Translations under genes and position numbers: made by a program | In this document: positions 8,960-18,516 of the stretch, in pieces | Numbering within the stretch: position 1 is the stretch's first letter | Layout: every line of letters starts with the position of its first letter | DNA from: Microterricola gilva | Lineage (GTDB): Bacteria; Actinomycetota; Actinomycetes; Actinomycetales; Microbacteriaceae | Direction: 5' to 3' | NCBI RefSeq assembly: GCF_004217495.1 | Contig: NZ_SHLC01000001.1 | Location: 2,170,001-2,234,000, forward strand | DNA length: 64,000 nucleotides | Notes under the pieces: generated by a model | Seen by the model: the letters and a program-made list of their open reading frames with translations, nothing else | Told to the model about the DNA's origin: nothing | The model's database searches: none

Positions 8960-10119
8960 CGGTCGAGCGAATCAGGGGTGGTCGGAGTCGGCCGCTTGGT
9001 CGAGTTGTCCCAACCGTACGAGATGGCGATACGATTCTGGACTTCGTCGATCACGGCCTGACCGTTGTCGCCGTTGGTCATGATCACCGCGCCATAGCCC
9101 TTGGCCACGTGTCCGATGAGTTGAGCCTTGAAGCCCCAGTTGTCGCCGTCGTGCTCGAAATACCGGCCATCGCCCTTCTGAGACACAACAAAGCCGACAG
9201 CGAAGGGGCCAACGCCAACTGGTGTGATCATGTCGCGCATCATCGTCCGGTCCACGACAAGCGATGACCGCCCGGCCAGCGTCCGTTGGAGCTCGCTGAC
9301 GAATTTGGCAAGATCGCCGGGAGTCGTCCACAACCCCGCCGCCGCCAACTCCGGATAGACACGCCACGGTGCAGCCATCCTCGCACCCTCGTTGTCATGG
9401 GCGCGGGCGGCCCGATGCTCGAGCTCGCAAGGCAAAGGCTGCTCGAAGGTGCTGCTGGTCATGCCGATCGGTTGAAGCACCCAGTCATCCATGATTCGTG
9501 TGAAGGCTGCTCCGACGGTGTCGGTGAGCGCGAGCCGCTGTATCTCGACGCCTCCGCCCGAGTATTGGTAGGCCGTCATCGCTGGCCGTGCCGGCCGCAC
9601 AGCAGGCAAAGGCGAGGGCGATCGGCCGTCGAGCATCTGCAGTAGTGTCGGCATCGCTTCACCCGGCTCGTACCCGGGAAAACCGAATCCGTCTCCGAGC
9701 CCGGAGGTGTGGCTCAGCAGCATCCGGGGCGTGACGGCGACGCCCCCGCCGAACGGCGTATCCGGCAGCGTCCAGCTCGTGAGGATGGAGTTGATGTCCT
9801 GGTCGAGGTCAAACAGCCCGAGCTGAGCGGCCCGCAGCGATGCCATCGCCGCCAGGGGCTTGGTGATTGATGCTGCCTGGTACAGCGTCTGATCCGTGGC
9901 GCTCTTGCCCGACTGCGCGTCCGCAACGCCCCACGACTTCGTCCATGCAACGTCGAAGTCGTCGACGACGGCGACGCTGACACTCGGGACGCGATGGTGG
10001 CGCAACAGCTGCGGAATGCTCAGGGCGTTGGATCCCTGACGGTCAGCCGGCTGAGCGTCCTCGATCTGGGCGATCCGCGCGGCATGCGTCGCCGACGGGC
10101 CCAACCCCCTGGTAGACAT
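8848..10119 (-). CDS. Beta-lactamase-family serine hydrolase (class C / esterase-like), probably acquired
   Basis: The protein (423 residues from the ATG at 10119) has the active-site SxxK as Ser84-Ile-Thr-Lys87 in AASITKPL, a YxG/N-type second motif in YQYSGGG (about 194), and an HxG motif in FEHDGDNWG near the end of the domain. No signal peptide is evident. Such proteins act as esterases or peptidases; resistance should not be assumed. GC is about 58-60% in sampled lines against about 70% nearby. The last 40 or so residues (Arg/Ser/Ala-rich) are encoded antisense to the HIT gene. Both points suggest a late arrival whose original stop was lost. Confidence 0.85.
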   Translation of the reverse strand: MSTRGLGPSATHAARIAQIEDAQPADRQGSNALSIPQLLRHHRVPSVSVAVVDDFDVAWTKSWGVADAQSGKSATDQTLYQAASITKPLAAMASLRAAQLGLFDLDQDINSILTSWTLPDTPFGGGVAVTPRMLLSHTSGLGDGFGFPGYEPGEAMPTLLQMLDGRSPSPLPAVRPARPAMTAYQYSGGGVEIQRLALTDTVGAAFTRIMDDWVLQPIGMTSSTFEQPLPCELEHRAARAHDNEGARMAAPWRVYPELAAAGLWTTPGDLAKFVSELQRTLAGRSSLVVDRTMMRDMITPVGVGPFAVGFVVSQKGDGRYFEHDGDNWGFKAQLIGHVAKGYGAVIMTNGDNGQAVIDEVQNRIAISYGWDNSTKRPTPTTPDSLDRQRAARSRSAIRVRSDSAAAVSVQGGVSASRSERGTS

Positions 10120-10220
10120 GCTCACGAAAGTACCATGGTCCCCGTTCGCAACCGCCAGCTGGTTGAGCGGCCCTGCCTTCGCGTGCAGTCGGCCGACAGA
10201 TGGTCTGCCGCCGAGCGCTC

Positions 10221-11777
10221 TCAGGCGCCGATGGCTCCGGCCGGCACGCGGAATGCGGCGAACTGAGGCTCGAGATCGCTGGAGATCCTGGCGTTCACGA
10301 GGGTGCCGTCTTCGACGTACTCCGTGGAGATCACGCGGCCCTTCTCGTGCAGGAGCGAGATCAGATCGCCGCGGTCGTACGGCACGACGAGCTCGATCTC
10401 CAGGCTCGGGTCCGGCAGCAGCTCACCGATCGCCGTGAGGATCTCGTCGATGCCCTCGCCGGTGCGGGCAGAGGCGAAGATCGCGCGTGGCTCGAGCCCG
10501 CGCAGCACGAGACGGGTGTCGTCGTCGATCAGGTCCGCCTTGTTGAACACAACGAGTTCGGTGATGCCGCGGGCGCCGACCTCGCCGACGACGTCGCGCA
10601 CGGTGGCGATCTGGCTGGCCGGGTCTGGGTGCGAACCGTCGACGACGTGCACGATGACGTCGGAGTCGGCGATCTCCTCGAGGGTGGAGCGGAACGCCTC
10701 GACGAGCTGGTGGGGAAGGTTCCGCACAAAACCGACGGTGTCGGCCAGCGTGTAGATGCGGCCGTCGGCGGTGGTGTTCTTGCGCACGGTGGCGTCGAGG
10801 GTGGCGAAGAGCGCGTTCTCGACCAGCACACCGGCGTGAGTGATGCGGTTGAGGATGCTCGACTTGCCCGCGTTCGTGTAGCCAGCGATAGCGACGGACG
10901 GCACCGAGTTCCGGCGGCGGTTGGCCCGCTTGGCCTCGCGGGCCGGCTTCATGGCCGCGATCTGCTTGCGCAGCTTGGACATGCGGGTGTGGATGCGGCG
11001 GCGGTCGAGCTCGATCTTGGTCTCACCCGGTCCGCGGCTACCCATACCGGCGCCCGCGCCACCGACCTGGCCACCGGCCTGGCGCGACATCGACTCGCCC
11101 CAGCCGCGCAGGCGCGGCAGGAGGTACTCGAGCTGGGCGAGTTCGACCTGCGCCTTGCCCTCGCGGCTCTTCGCGTGCTGGCTGAAGATGTCGAGGATGA
11201 CGGCGGTGCGGTCGATGACCTTCACCTTGACGACGTCTTCGAGTGCGCGCCGCTGGCTGGGGGCGAGCTCTGTGTCGGCGATCACGGTGTCTGCGCCGAG
11301 GGCCTGCACGATCGCGGCGAGCTCCGCCGCCTTGCCGCGGCCGAGGAAGGTGCTCGGGTCGGGGTGGGCACGGCGCTGCAGCAGGCCGTCGAGCACCGTT
11401 GCACCGGCGGTCTCGGCCAGCGCCGCCATCTCGCGCATGGAGTTCTCGGCGTCATCCTGAGAGCCCTGGGCGTAGATGCCGATGAGAACCACGTTCTCGA
11501 GCCGGAGCTGGCGGTACTCGACCTCTGTGACGTCCTCGAGCTCGGTGGAGAGGCCGGGAACGCGGCGGAGGGCCTTGCGATCCTCGCGGTCGAGCTGCTC
11601 GCCGTCGCCGATGCTGTCAGCGCCGGCCTCCGTCTGCAGCGCCTGCGCGCCGGAGGAGAAGAGTGAGTAGGCCGATGAGCGCGATTCGGCGCTCGCGAGC
11701 ACCCGAGCGACGACGTCGTCGCTCGGGCCGTCGGCGGTGGCGGCAGTGTCGTTGGGAGAGTTCTCGACGTCAGTCAT
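10221..11777 (-). CDS. hflX: Ribosome-associated GTPase HflX
   Basis: HflX splits or rescues stalled ribosomes after stress. From the ATG at 11777 the protein is 518 residues. It has the N-terminal HflX domain (about 75-260, with FLGRGKAAEL), the Gly-rich linker GGQVGGAGAGMGSRGPGE, then the GTPase domain with AGYTNAGKSS (about 300), DTVGFVRNLP and FNKADL. An in-frame upstream start would add 15 residues without a better binding site. An Ala/Asp-rich N-terminal tail of about 60 residues is usual in actinobacteria. It is divergent from the methyltransferase gene, 43 bases away. Confidence 0.95.
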   Translation of the reverse strand: MTDVENSPNDTAATADGPSDDVVARVLASAESRSSAYSLFSSGAQALQTEAGADSIGDGEQLDREDRKALRRVPGLSTELEDVTEVEYRQLRLENVVLIGIYAQGSQDDAENSMREMAALAETAGATVLDGLLQRRAHPDPSTFLGRGKAAELAAIVQALGADTVIADTELAPSQRRALEDVVKVKVIDRTAVILDIFSQHAKSREGKAQVELAQLEYLLPRLRGWGESMSRQAGGQVGGAGAGMGSRGPGETKIELDRRRIHTRMSKLRKQIAAMKPAREAKRANRRRNSVPSVAIAGYTNAGKSSILNRITHAGVLVENALFATLDATVRKNTTADGRIYTLADTVGFVRNLPHQLVEAFRSTLEEIADSDVIVHVVDGSHPDPASQIATVRDVVGEVGARGITELVVFNKADLIDDDTRLVLRGLEPRAIFASARTGEGIDEILTAIGELLPDPSLEIELVVPYDRGDLISLLHEKGRVISTEYVEDGTLVNARISSDLEPQFAAFRVPAGAIGA

Positions 11778-11820
11778 TGCCTTCAGTTTACCGGTTGTAA
11801 TCTGCGATAGATTCGATCCC

Positions 11821-12432
11821 ATGGCTTCAGAGCATTACTTCAGCGCAGATCCGGGGAGTGAGCTCAAACTGCGTCGCATCACCGTGCGTCTCGGCGGGCA
11901 GGACCGTGAGGTCACGACCTCCAACGGAATCTTCAGCCCCGACCACATCGACCAGGGCACCGAGGTGCTGCTGCGCTACGCGCCGGCAGCCCCGGAGAAC
12001 GGCGATCTGCTCGACCTCGGCTGCGGCTGGGGGCCGATCGCGCTCACGCTCGCGCTGGAATCGCCGGGGGCGACGGTCTGGGCCGTCGATGTGAACGACC
12101 GGGCTCTCGAACTCGTGCGCCGCAATGCCGCAGAGCTCGGCCTCGAGAATGTGAAGGCCGTGCGGCCGGACGAGCTGCCGGACGGCATCGAGTTCGCCGC
12201 GATCTGGTCGAACCCGCCCATTCGGGTGGGCAAGGCCGAACTGCACTCGATGCTGCGCAAGTGGCTCCCCCGGCTCGCGCCGGGCGCTGATTCCTACCTC
12301 GTCGTGCAGCGCAACCTCGGATCCGACTCCCTACAGCGCTGGATGGAGACCGAGTTCGCCGATCGCCTCGTCGTCGCGCGCGAGGCCATCAGCAAGGGCT
12401 TCCGAGTGCTGAAGGTCTCCCGCGGCGCATAG
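11821..12432 (+). CDS. Class I SAM methyltransferase, RsmC/RlmG-like (16S/23S rRNA guanine)
   Basis: A 203-residue protein with the SAM-binding motif DLGCGWGPIA near residue 62, an acidic AVDVN strand end, and SNPPIRVGK near 130. The NPP(F/I) motif marks amino-group methyltransferases of the MTS small domain (RsmC makes m2G1207 in 16S rRNA). It has only the catalytic half; E. coli RsmC carries an extra N-terminal domain. Actinobacteria commonly have this short form. The exact target base is inferred. It starts at 11821, divergent from hflX. Confidence 0.88.
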   Translation: MASEHYFSADPGSELKLRRITVRLGGQDREVTTSNGIFSPDHIDQGTEVLLRYAPAAPENGDLLDLGCGWGPIALTLALESPGATVWAVDVNDRALELVRRNAAELGLENVKAVRPDELPDGIEFAAIWSNPPIRVGKAELHSMLRKWLPRLAPGADSYLVVQRNLGSDSLQRWMETEFADRLVVAREAISKGFRVLKVSRGA

Positions 12433-12441
12433 CTCGCTCGC

Positions 12442-13029
12442 TCAACGAGGCAGCGGGTTCGGGCCCGTCGCCGTGACCAGCCGCTGCGGAATCCAGCCGT
12501 CGACATGGTGGAAACCGTCGAACGTGCCGCCCTGCAGCTCAACCACCGCGCGCAGCGAGCGGCGATGGAACTTCACGTGCGTGAAGTCCTCGAAGAGGAT
12601 GTAGTACGGCTCGTTCCACTGGTTCTGGAACTGTTGGCCGGTCAGCGCCGCCCGATTCCGGCGGGAGAACGCGTCGACCGCCTCGCCGACGACCACGCCG
12701 ATGTGCTCCATGCCCATCTTGTAGACACGCTGGTGCACGGGCGGGATGAGCTCGATGAGCGGGATCGTCTGGCCATCGAGGACTCTGAGCGGCTCAGCGA
12801 GGAGAATCATGGACATCGGCCGCCCGTTCCAGACGTTCTCCATGTTCGCGATGGCGTGGCGTTCGAGCAGGGTGCGCAGGTGCAGATACTGGTCCCACTC
12901 CGGCACGCGAACGGCGAGGTGGCTCAGCTCGTACGGCGCGATGTCGATGTCCAGGGCGAGCAGGCGGTCGCGCTGCTGTGCGGCGAACGCCCGATAGTCG
13001 CCGATGATGTCGCCAACCGGATCGGCCAT
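12442..13029 (-). CDS. YecM-like protein of the VOC superfamily
   Basis: A 195-residue protein starting at the ATG at 13029, which follows GAGGAGG. ELSHLAVRVPEWDQYLHLRTLL, IPLIELIPP and MGMEHIGVVVG resemble E. coli YecM (PF06185), whose fold is that of vicinal-oxygen-chelate metal enzymes. The paired His (SHLAV, MEHIG) and Glu (IELIP) occupy the metal-ligand places of that fold. No biochemical role is established for YecM. It ends 9 bases from the convergent methyltransferase gene. Confidence 0.7.
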   Translation of the reverse strand: MADPVGDIIGDYRAFAAQQRDRLLALDIDIAPYELSHLAVRVPEWDQYLHLRTLLERHAIANMENVWNGRPMSMILLAEPLRVLDGQTIPLIELIPPVHQRVYKMGMEHIGVVVGEAVDAFSRRNRAALTGQQFQNQWNEPYYILFEDFTHVKFHRRSLRAVVELQGGTFDGFHHVDGWIPQRLVTATGPNPLPR

Positions 13030-13128
13030 CGCCTCCTCCTCTCGGCCGCCGTCCTGGGACGGATCTGCGGCGAATCTATCAGGCCACCGCACGCGACGCG
13101 ACGGAGCGAGCCGCCCCGTCGGATCGCG

Positions 13129-14568
13129 TCAGCGTCGCCCAACGCTCCCCAGCTCGACCGGCTCGACCAGCTCACCGATCTCGGAGCGCACCCACCTCGC
13201 ACCAGTGGCGCGACGCTCGGCCCCGGTGCTGAAACGGTAGAGGAACACGCGGGCGCGCACCCAGCGCGGTGCTCCGGTCGGGAACGGGTTTCGGCGCAGC
13301 AGTCGCAGCGTCCGCGCGTCCCCCTCGAGCAGGCGGACGAGGAAGGTCTCGAACCAGCGCGTGTCGCGCGACCCCAGCGCGAGGAACCACATCAGCCAAT
13401 CCAGCCGCAGGTGGTACGGGGCGAATTGGCGCGGCATCCGCATGGGATCCCCCGGCTTGCCCCGGAACTCATACGCCTCCCAGACGGCGCCCTCCCCCGG
13501 CTCGGCGTCGTCGCAGCCCTCGACTACCACCTCGAGGCGCCGTTTGGTGACGGTGCCGAACATGCCGTAGGCGTTCACCAGGTGGTAGCGGTTGAAGCTC
13601 GCGTTCATCAGCTGATGGCGGGAGAGCAGGTTGCGGGCCGGCCACCAGCTGAGCGCGACGAGTAGCACGGTACCCGCGAGCACGATGACGACGAACCACA
13701 CGGGCGCATCCGCGGGGGCGTGCGACTCCGGCAACACGGGTAGGAGCGCGCGGAGGGTGGTGTCGTCGATCGCCGAGAAGGCGAGCACGATGGTCAACCA
13801 GTTCAGCCAGGCGAAGTTGCCGGTGATGATCAACCAGAGCTGGGTGCCGATCAGGATGCCGGCGGCGACGGATGCCACGGGCTGCGGCGCGAACAGGAAG
13901 AACGGCACGAGCAGCTCGGCGATGTGGTTGCCGAGCACCTCGCAGCGATGGAACCACCGCGGCAGACGGTGTGCCAGCCGGCTCAGGGGGTTCGGCATCG
14001 GCTGCGTCTCGTGGTGGTAGTCGAGCGCCGTGAAGTCCCGCCACTCGCGCCCGCCGCGGATCTTGATGAGCCCGGCGCCGAGCTCGAGACGGAACAGCAA
14101 CCAGCGCAGGTAGATGATGATCAGCAGCGGCGGGGCCACCTCATCGGAGCCGAGGAACGCGACGACGAATCCGGCCTCCAGCAGCAGGCTCTCCCAGCCG
14201 AAACCGTAGAAGACCTGCCCGATGTTGACGATGGACAGGTACACGGCCCAGAGCATCAGGAACGCCAGCATCGGCAGCCACGGCGGGCCGAGCTGAGGCA
14301 GACCGAGCACGAGCGCCGCCGAGACCGCCACAGCGAACCACGCGAGCGCCAGCAGCATCCGGTCGGAATAGCGCCAGTGGAACAGGCTCGGAAGCTCGCG
14401 GAAGCGGGTCCGAGCCAGGAGTCGGGGTGCTGGCAACAGCCCGTTTTCGCCGACGAGCGCCGGGAACTGGTTGATGGCCGAGACGAAGGCGATCACGTAG
14501 ACGGCAGCGACTCCCCGTTGCAGCACGAGCCGCGCAATGTCGTAGTCCCCCGCGTCGAACCAGTCCAT
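13129..14568 (-). CDS. Lipase maturation factor family membrane protein
   Basis: A 479-residue protein with about 8-10 hydrophobic segments in the first 320 residues and a soluble C-terminal part. The motifs VSAINQFPALVGENGLLPA, GWESLLLEAGF, GGREWRDFTALDYHHETQPMP and NAYGMFG are characteristic of LMF1 (PF06762). In animals LMF1 folds lipases in the ER; in actinobacteria the family is common but its role is unknown, possibly assisting secreted hydrolases. Length is within the family range. It stands alone, with DUF503 divergent upstream. Confidence 0.88.
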   Translation of the reverse strand: MDWFDAGDYDIARLVLQRGVAAVYVIAFVSAINQFPALVGENGLLPAPRLLARTRFRELPSLFHWRYSDRMLLALAWFAVAVSAALVLGLPQLGPPWLPMLAFLMLWAVYLSIVNIGQVFYGFGWESLLLEAGFVVAFLGSDEVAPPLLIIIYLRWLLFRLELGAGLIKIRGGREWRDFTALDYHHETQPMPNPLSRLAHRLPRWFHRCEVLGNHIAELLVPFFLFAPQPVASVAAGILIGTQLWLIITGNFAWLNWLTIVLAFSAIDDTTLRALLPVLPESHAPADAPVWFVVIVLAGTVLLVALSWWPARNLLSRHQLMNASFNRYHLVNAYGMFGTVTKRRLEVVVEGCDDAEPGEGAVWEAYEFRGKPGDPMRMPRQFAPYHLRLDWLMWFLALGSRDTRWFETFLVRLLEGDARTLRLLRRNPFPTGAPRWVRARVFLYRFSTGAERRATGARWVRSEIGELVEPVELGSVGRR

Positions 14569-14647
14569 CTCGCATCCACGCTAGGCGTATCCCCAGCGCA
14601 CGGCTACCCCGCGCGAGGAGTGCGGGGGTGGCACTACAGTTGCGCGC

Positions 14648-14944
14648 ATGTGGATCGGATGGCTGGAGCTGGACATCCTGCTCGGTGACGTGCACTCCCT
14701 CAAGGAGAAGCGCTCCGTCGTCCGGCCGTTGGTGGCAGAGCTCCGACGACGCTTTCAGGTGAGCGTCGCCGAGGTCGACCATCTCGATCTGCACCGGCGC
14801 ACGGCGATCGGGGTCTCACTGGTCGCCGCCGACCGCGGCCACGTCACCGAGGTGCTCGATGCGGTGGAGCACTTCGTGGCGTATCGGCCCGAGATCGAGC
14901 TGCTCTCGGCGCACCGCGCCGACCGCACCACCGGCGACGACTGA
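14648..14944 (+). CDS. DUF503 (YlxP-like) small protein
   Basis: A 98-residue protein with the DUF503 pattern: WIGWLELDILLGDVHSLKEKRSVV at the start, FQVSVAEVDHLDLHRR in the middle, and a C-terminal helix. The family often sits near ribosome or RNA-modification genes (ylxP beside rbfA in Bacillus), but its function is unknown. Here it is separate, 79 bases divergent from the LMF gene and convergent with dapF. Confidence 0.85.
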   Translation: MWIGWLELDILLGDVHSLKEKRSVVRPLVAELRRRFQVSVAEVDHLDLHRRTAIGVSLVAADRGHVTEVLDAVEHFVAYRPEIELLSAHRADRTTGDD

Positions 14945-14968
14945 GCCGTCACCGGCCGGAGGCTGCCT

Positions 14969-15850
14969 CTAGCCCAGGCTGAGCACGCCGTCGAAGACGA
15001 GCTCCGCCGGCCCGGAGAGCGCAACGTGCTCGCCGTCTTCCGTCGGGAACATCCGCACGCCGAGCACACCGCCTGGCACCTCGACACGCCACTGGTTCGG
15101 CGCGCCGGCACCCGCCCAGTGCCGCACCGCGAGGGCGGCGGCCGCTGCCCCCGTTCCGCAGGACTGAGTCTCGCCGGAACCGCGCTCGTGCACCCGCATG
15201 CGGAAGCGCCCGACGCCGTCGTGGACCAGCGGATCGGCCGGCACGACGAACTCGACGTTGGCGCCATCGGCCGGAGCCGGTTCGAGCTGCGGGATGTAGC
15301 CGAGGTCGGCCGCTTCGAGTTCGGCCTCGTCGGCCAGCGCGACGACGACATGCGGGTTGCCGACGTTGATGCCGAGACCGGGCCGGGCGACGGGCAGGTT
15401 CTTGGCACGCACGAGCGGTTCCCCGCCATCGAGCCGCCAGCGGCCGAGATCGACCTGGAATCCGTTGCGGTTGCCCTGCACATCGCGCACGCCCGCCCTG
15501 GTTCCGATCGGGAGCGTATCGCCGTCGGCGAGCACGGCGAGGCCCTGGTCGAGCAGGAAGCGGGTGAAGACGCGGATGCCGTTGCCGCACATCTCGGACG
15601 GGGTGCCGTCGGCGTTCCAGTAGTCCATGAACCACTCGGCGTCGCCGTCCTCGGCGAGGGCCGCTGCACCCTCCGGGAGGCGGCTCGAGCGCACGGCGCG
15701 GATCAGCCCATCACCGCCGATGCCGAAGCGGCGATCGCACACCGCGGCGATCTGGGCCGGGCTCAACGGGTTCAGCCCGTCGGGGTCAGCGAAGAGCACG
15801 AAGTCGTTGCCCGTGCCCTGGCCTTTGGTGAAGTGCAGATCGAACGCCAT
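14969..15850 (-). CDS. dapF: Diaminopimelate epimerase DapF
   Basis: A PLP-independent epimerase converting LL-DAP to meso-DAP for lysine and peptidoglycan. The 293-residue protein has both catalytic cysteines, Cys88 in SEMCGNGIR and Cys231 in [11 protein letters not shown], with GQGTGNDFV near residue 11. It is the last gene of the miaB-miaA-dapF run, 9 bases after miaA. dapA and dapB lie elsewhere in this window, so the pathway genes are split. Confidence 0.97.
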   Translation of the reverse strand: MAFDLHFTKGQGTGNDFVLFADPDGLNPLSPAQIAAVCDRRFGIGGDGLIRAVRSSRLPEGAAALAEDGDAEWFMDYWNADGTPSEMCGNGIRVFTRFLLDQGLAVLADGDTLPIGTRAGVRDVQGNRNGFQVDLGRWRLDGGEPLVRAKNLPVARPGLGINVGNPHVVVALADEAELEAADLGYIPQLEPAPADGANVEFVVPADPLVHDGVGRFRMRVHERGSGETQSCGTGAAAAALAVRHWAGAGAPNQWRVEVPGGVLGVRMFPTEDGEHVALSGPAELVFDGVLSLG

Positions 15851-15859
15851 GTGCCCAGT

Positions 15860-16858
15860 CTAAGTGGCGGGAGTGAGGCCTTCAGCGGACGAACGCCACG
15901 CGCGCAGTGCGGCGTCGGTGCGCGCCTCCGCGGCATCCGCCCCTTCGCCCTCGACCGCAGCGGCGAGCCAATGCGCGTGCGGGTAGCGCTTGAACCAGCT
16001 CACCTGGCGGCGCGCGTAGCGACGTGTGAGCTGCTGCGTGGCCTCGATGGCCTCCGCCTCGCTGCTGCGCCCGTGGATCTCATCGATCGCTTGGGTGTAG
16101 CCGATCGCCCGGCTGGCGGTGACGCCCTGTTCGATGCCGAGCGGCAACAGCGCACGCACCTCGTCGAGCAGGCCGTCCGCCCACATTTGTTCGACCCGGC
16201 GGTCGAGCCGCGCGGTGAGCGTCTCGCGCTCGGCCGCGAGTCCGACGATGGCGAGCGGATGCCACGGCACGGGCTCATCTTGCAGCGCGGCGGCGTTCGG
16301 CTCCCCTGTGACCGCGATGACCTCGAGCGCGCGGACGATGCGGCGGCCGTTGCTGGAGCCGATGCGGAGCGCGGTGGCCTGGTCGAAGGCGGCGAGGCGG
16401 CGGTAGAGGGTGCCGGTGCCGAGAGCGAGGAGTTCCTCCTCAAGTGATGCGCGGATCGCCGGGTCGGTTCCTGGGAAGCGGAAGTCGTAGACCAAGGCAG
16501 AGACGTAGAGCCCGGAGCCGCCGACGACGATCGGCACGGCGCCGCGGGCACGGATGTCGTCGACGATCGCCCTGGCCCGTTCCTGGTAGCCGGCGACAGT
16601 CGCCTCGTCGCGCACGCCCAACACGTCGAACATGTGGTGCGGGATGCCGCGGCGCTCGGCGAGGGGCAGCTTCGCCGTGCCGATGTCCATGCCGCGGTAC
16701 AGCTGCATCGCGTCGGCGTTGACGATCTCGGCGGCGATGCCGTCGGCGGCGAGCCGCTCCGCGACGTCGAGCGAGAGTGCCGACTTGCCCGTTCCGGTTG
16801 CGCCAACGACGGCGATCAGCGCGTGCCCGTCCGGGTGCGCCGGCTGTTCACCGCTCAC
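15860..16858 (-). CDS. miaA: tRNA dimethylallyltransferase MiaA
   Basis: Adds a dimethylallyl group to A37 of tRNAs that read UNN codons. The 332-residue protein has the P-loop GATGTGKS (19-26), [18 protein letters not shown], and the tail motif [18 protein letters not shown], which binds tRNA. It starts with GTG, and that GTG shares one base with the miaB stop (TAGTG), so the two are coupled. MiaB then methylthiolates the product. Confidence 0.97.
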   Translation of the reverse strand: MSGEQPAHPDGHALIAVVGATGTGKSALSLDVAERLAADGIAAEIVNADAMQLYRGMDIGTAKLPLAERRGIPHHMFDVLGVRDEATVAGYQERARAIVDDIRARGAVPIVVGGSGLYVSALVYDFRFPGTDPAIRASLEEELLALGTGTLYRRLAAFDQATALRIGSSNGRRIVRALEVIAVTGEPNAAALQDEPVPWHPLAIVGLAAERETLTARLDRRVEQMWADGLLDEVRALLPLGIEQGVTASRAIGYTQAIDEIHGRSSEAEAIEATQQLTRRYARRQVSWFKRYPHAHWLAAAVEGEGADAAEARTDAALRAWRSSAEGLTPAT

Positions 16859-18498
16859 TAGCGCAGATCGTCGTCGACGTTGTAGATCGGCACGGTGCTC
16901 GCGCCTGCGCCCAGGCCCGCGCTCTGGCCGACGTTCAGGGGCGAGCCGACGCGGAGCGTCGGGAAGCCGAGCAAGACGGGCCCGACGGCGCCGCCTTGCG
17001 TGCCCGCTGCGCCCGTTGCTGTCGGGACGCCGCAGGACTCCGCCTCCTGGCGGTCCCAGGCGTCCCCGGCGCGGGTGCGTCGGATCGTGAGCGGGGCGTC
17101 ATCGGCGGAGTCGGCGATGAGGAAGAAGGGCGCGGCCTGGCTCACCGTGACGGTGACGACGTCGCCTGGGCGCGGGGTCTCAGATCCGGCCGGCACCTCG
17201 AAGTGCACGAGCCTGCTGTCCTCAGCACGCCCGGAGAGACGGTCGGTGTCGGCATCCTTCTTGCCCGCGTGGTTGGTGACGAGCACCTCGACCGTGCGAC
17301 CGACGACCTTCTCGTTCTCCTCCCACGCGATGCGGTCCTGCAGGGCGACGAGACGCTCGTAGCGTTCCTGGACGACCGCCTTGGGCACCTGGTCCGGCAT
17401 CGTCGCGGCCGGCGTGCCGGGGCGGATCGAGTACTGGAAGGTGAAGGCCGTCGCGAAGCGCGCCTCCTCGACGACGCGCAGCGTCTCCTGGAAGTCCTCC
17501 TCGGTCTCGCCAGGGAAGCCGACGATGATGTCGGTGCTGATCGCGGCGTTCGGGATGCGCTCGCGCACGCGCTCGAGGATGCCGAGGAACTTCGCGGAGC
17601 GGTAGGAGCGGCGCATCGCCTTCAGGATGCGGTCGGACCCCGACTGCAGTGGCATGTGCAGCTGGGGCATCACCGAGGGCGTCTCGGCCATGGCCTCGAT
17701 GACGTCGTCGGTAAACGCGGCGGGGTGGGGGCTCGTGAAGCGGATCCGCTCGAGGCCCTCGATGGCGCCGGCTGCACGCAGCAGCTTTCCGAAGGCCAGG
17801 CGGTCGCCGAACTCGACACCGTAGGAGTTGACGTTCTGGCCGAGCAGGGTGACCTCGATGGCGCCGTCGTCGACGAGTGACTGGATCTCGGCGAGCACCT
17901 CGCCCGGGCGGCGGTCCTTCTCCTTGCCGCGCAGGGCGGGCACGATGCAGAAGGTGCAGGTGTTGTTGCAGCCGACCGAGATCGACACCCAGCCGCTGTA
18001 GCTCGAATCGCGCTTGGTCGGCAGCGTGGACGGGAAGGTCTCGAGCGATTCGAGGATCTCGATCTGCGCCTCGTCGTTGTGGCGTGCGCGCTCGAGCAGG
18101 CTCGGCAGCGAGCCCATGTTGTGCGTGCCGAAGACGACATCCACCCACGGGGCCTTCTCGAGGATGACGTTCTTGTCCTTCTGGGCCAGACAGCCGCCGA
18201 CGGCGATCTGCATGCCCTCGTGCTTGCGCTTGATGGATGCCAGGTAGCCGAGGTTGCCGTAGAGCTTGTTGTCGGCGTTCTCCCGCACGGCGCAGGTGTT
18301 GATCACGACGACGTCGGGCTCGACGCCGTCGGCTTTGACGTAGCCGGCCGCCTCCAGCGATCCGCTCAGCCGCTCGGAGTCGTGCACGTTCATCTGGCAG
18401 CCGTAGGTGCGCACCTCGTAGCTTCGGGCACGACCGTCGGGATTGTGCGATGCCGTGGACGGCGCAATGACGGTGGGGGCTTCGCTGACGGTGCTCAT
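16858..18498 (-). CDS. miaB: tRNA (N6-isopentenyl adenosine-C2)-methylthiotransferase MiaB
   Basis: A radical-SAM enzyme that converts i6A37 to ms2i6A37. It has the auxiliary-cluster cysteines Cys34, Cys69 and Cys103 and the radical-SAM triad Cys177, Cys181, Cys184 (CNNTCTFC), followed by a TRAM domain (about 385-460). At 546 residues it is some 70 longer than E. coli MiaB; the excess is a Gly/Ala-rich C-terminal tail of about 70 residues after the TRAM domain, with no recognisable motif. It is followed directly by miaA. Confidence 0.97.
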   Translation of the reverse strand: MSTVSEAPTVIAPSTASHNPDGRARSYEVRTYGCQMNVHDSERLSGSLEAAGYVKADGVEPDVVVINTCAVRENADNKLYGNLGYLASIKRKHEGMQIAVGGCLAQKDKNVILEKAPWVDVVFGTHNMGSLPSLLERARHNDEAQIEILESLETFPSTLPTKRDSSYSGWVSISVGCNNTCTFCIVPALRGKEKDRRPGEVLAEIQSLVDDGAIEVTLLGQNVNSYGVEFGDRLAFGKLLRAAGAIEGLERIRFTSPHPAAFTDDVIEAMAETPSVMPQLHMPLQSGSDRILKAMRRSYRSAKFLGILERVRERIPNAAISTDIIVGFPGETEEDFQETLRVVEEARFATAFTFQYSIRPGTPAATMPDQVPKAVVQERYERLVALQDRIAWEENEKVVGRTVEVLVTNHAGKKDADTDRLSGRAEDSRLVHFEVPAGSETPRPGDVVTVTVSQAAPFFLIADSADDAPLTIRRTRAGDAWDRQEAESCGVPTATGAAGTQGGAVGPVLLGFPTLRVGSPLNVGQSAGLGAGASTVPIYNVDDDLR

Positions 18499-18516
18499 GA
18501 TGGGCTCTAGTTTAGA

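Noticed and set aside
8848-10119. Antibiotic-resistance beta-lactamase
   Set aside because: There is no signal peptide, the motifs fit the broad class C/esterase family, and nothing points to lactam hydrolysis; annotated only as a serine hydrolase.
13096-13130. Terminator after the lipase-maturation-factor gene
   Set aside because: GACGCGACGG can pair only partly with CCGTCGGATCGCGTC, and the right arm overlaps the stop codon region; too weak to list.
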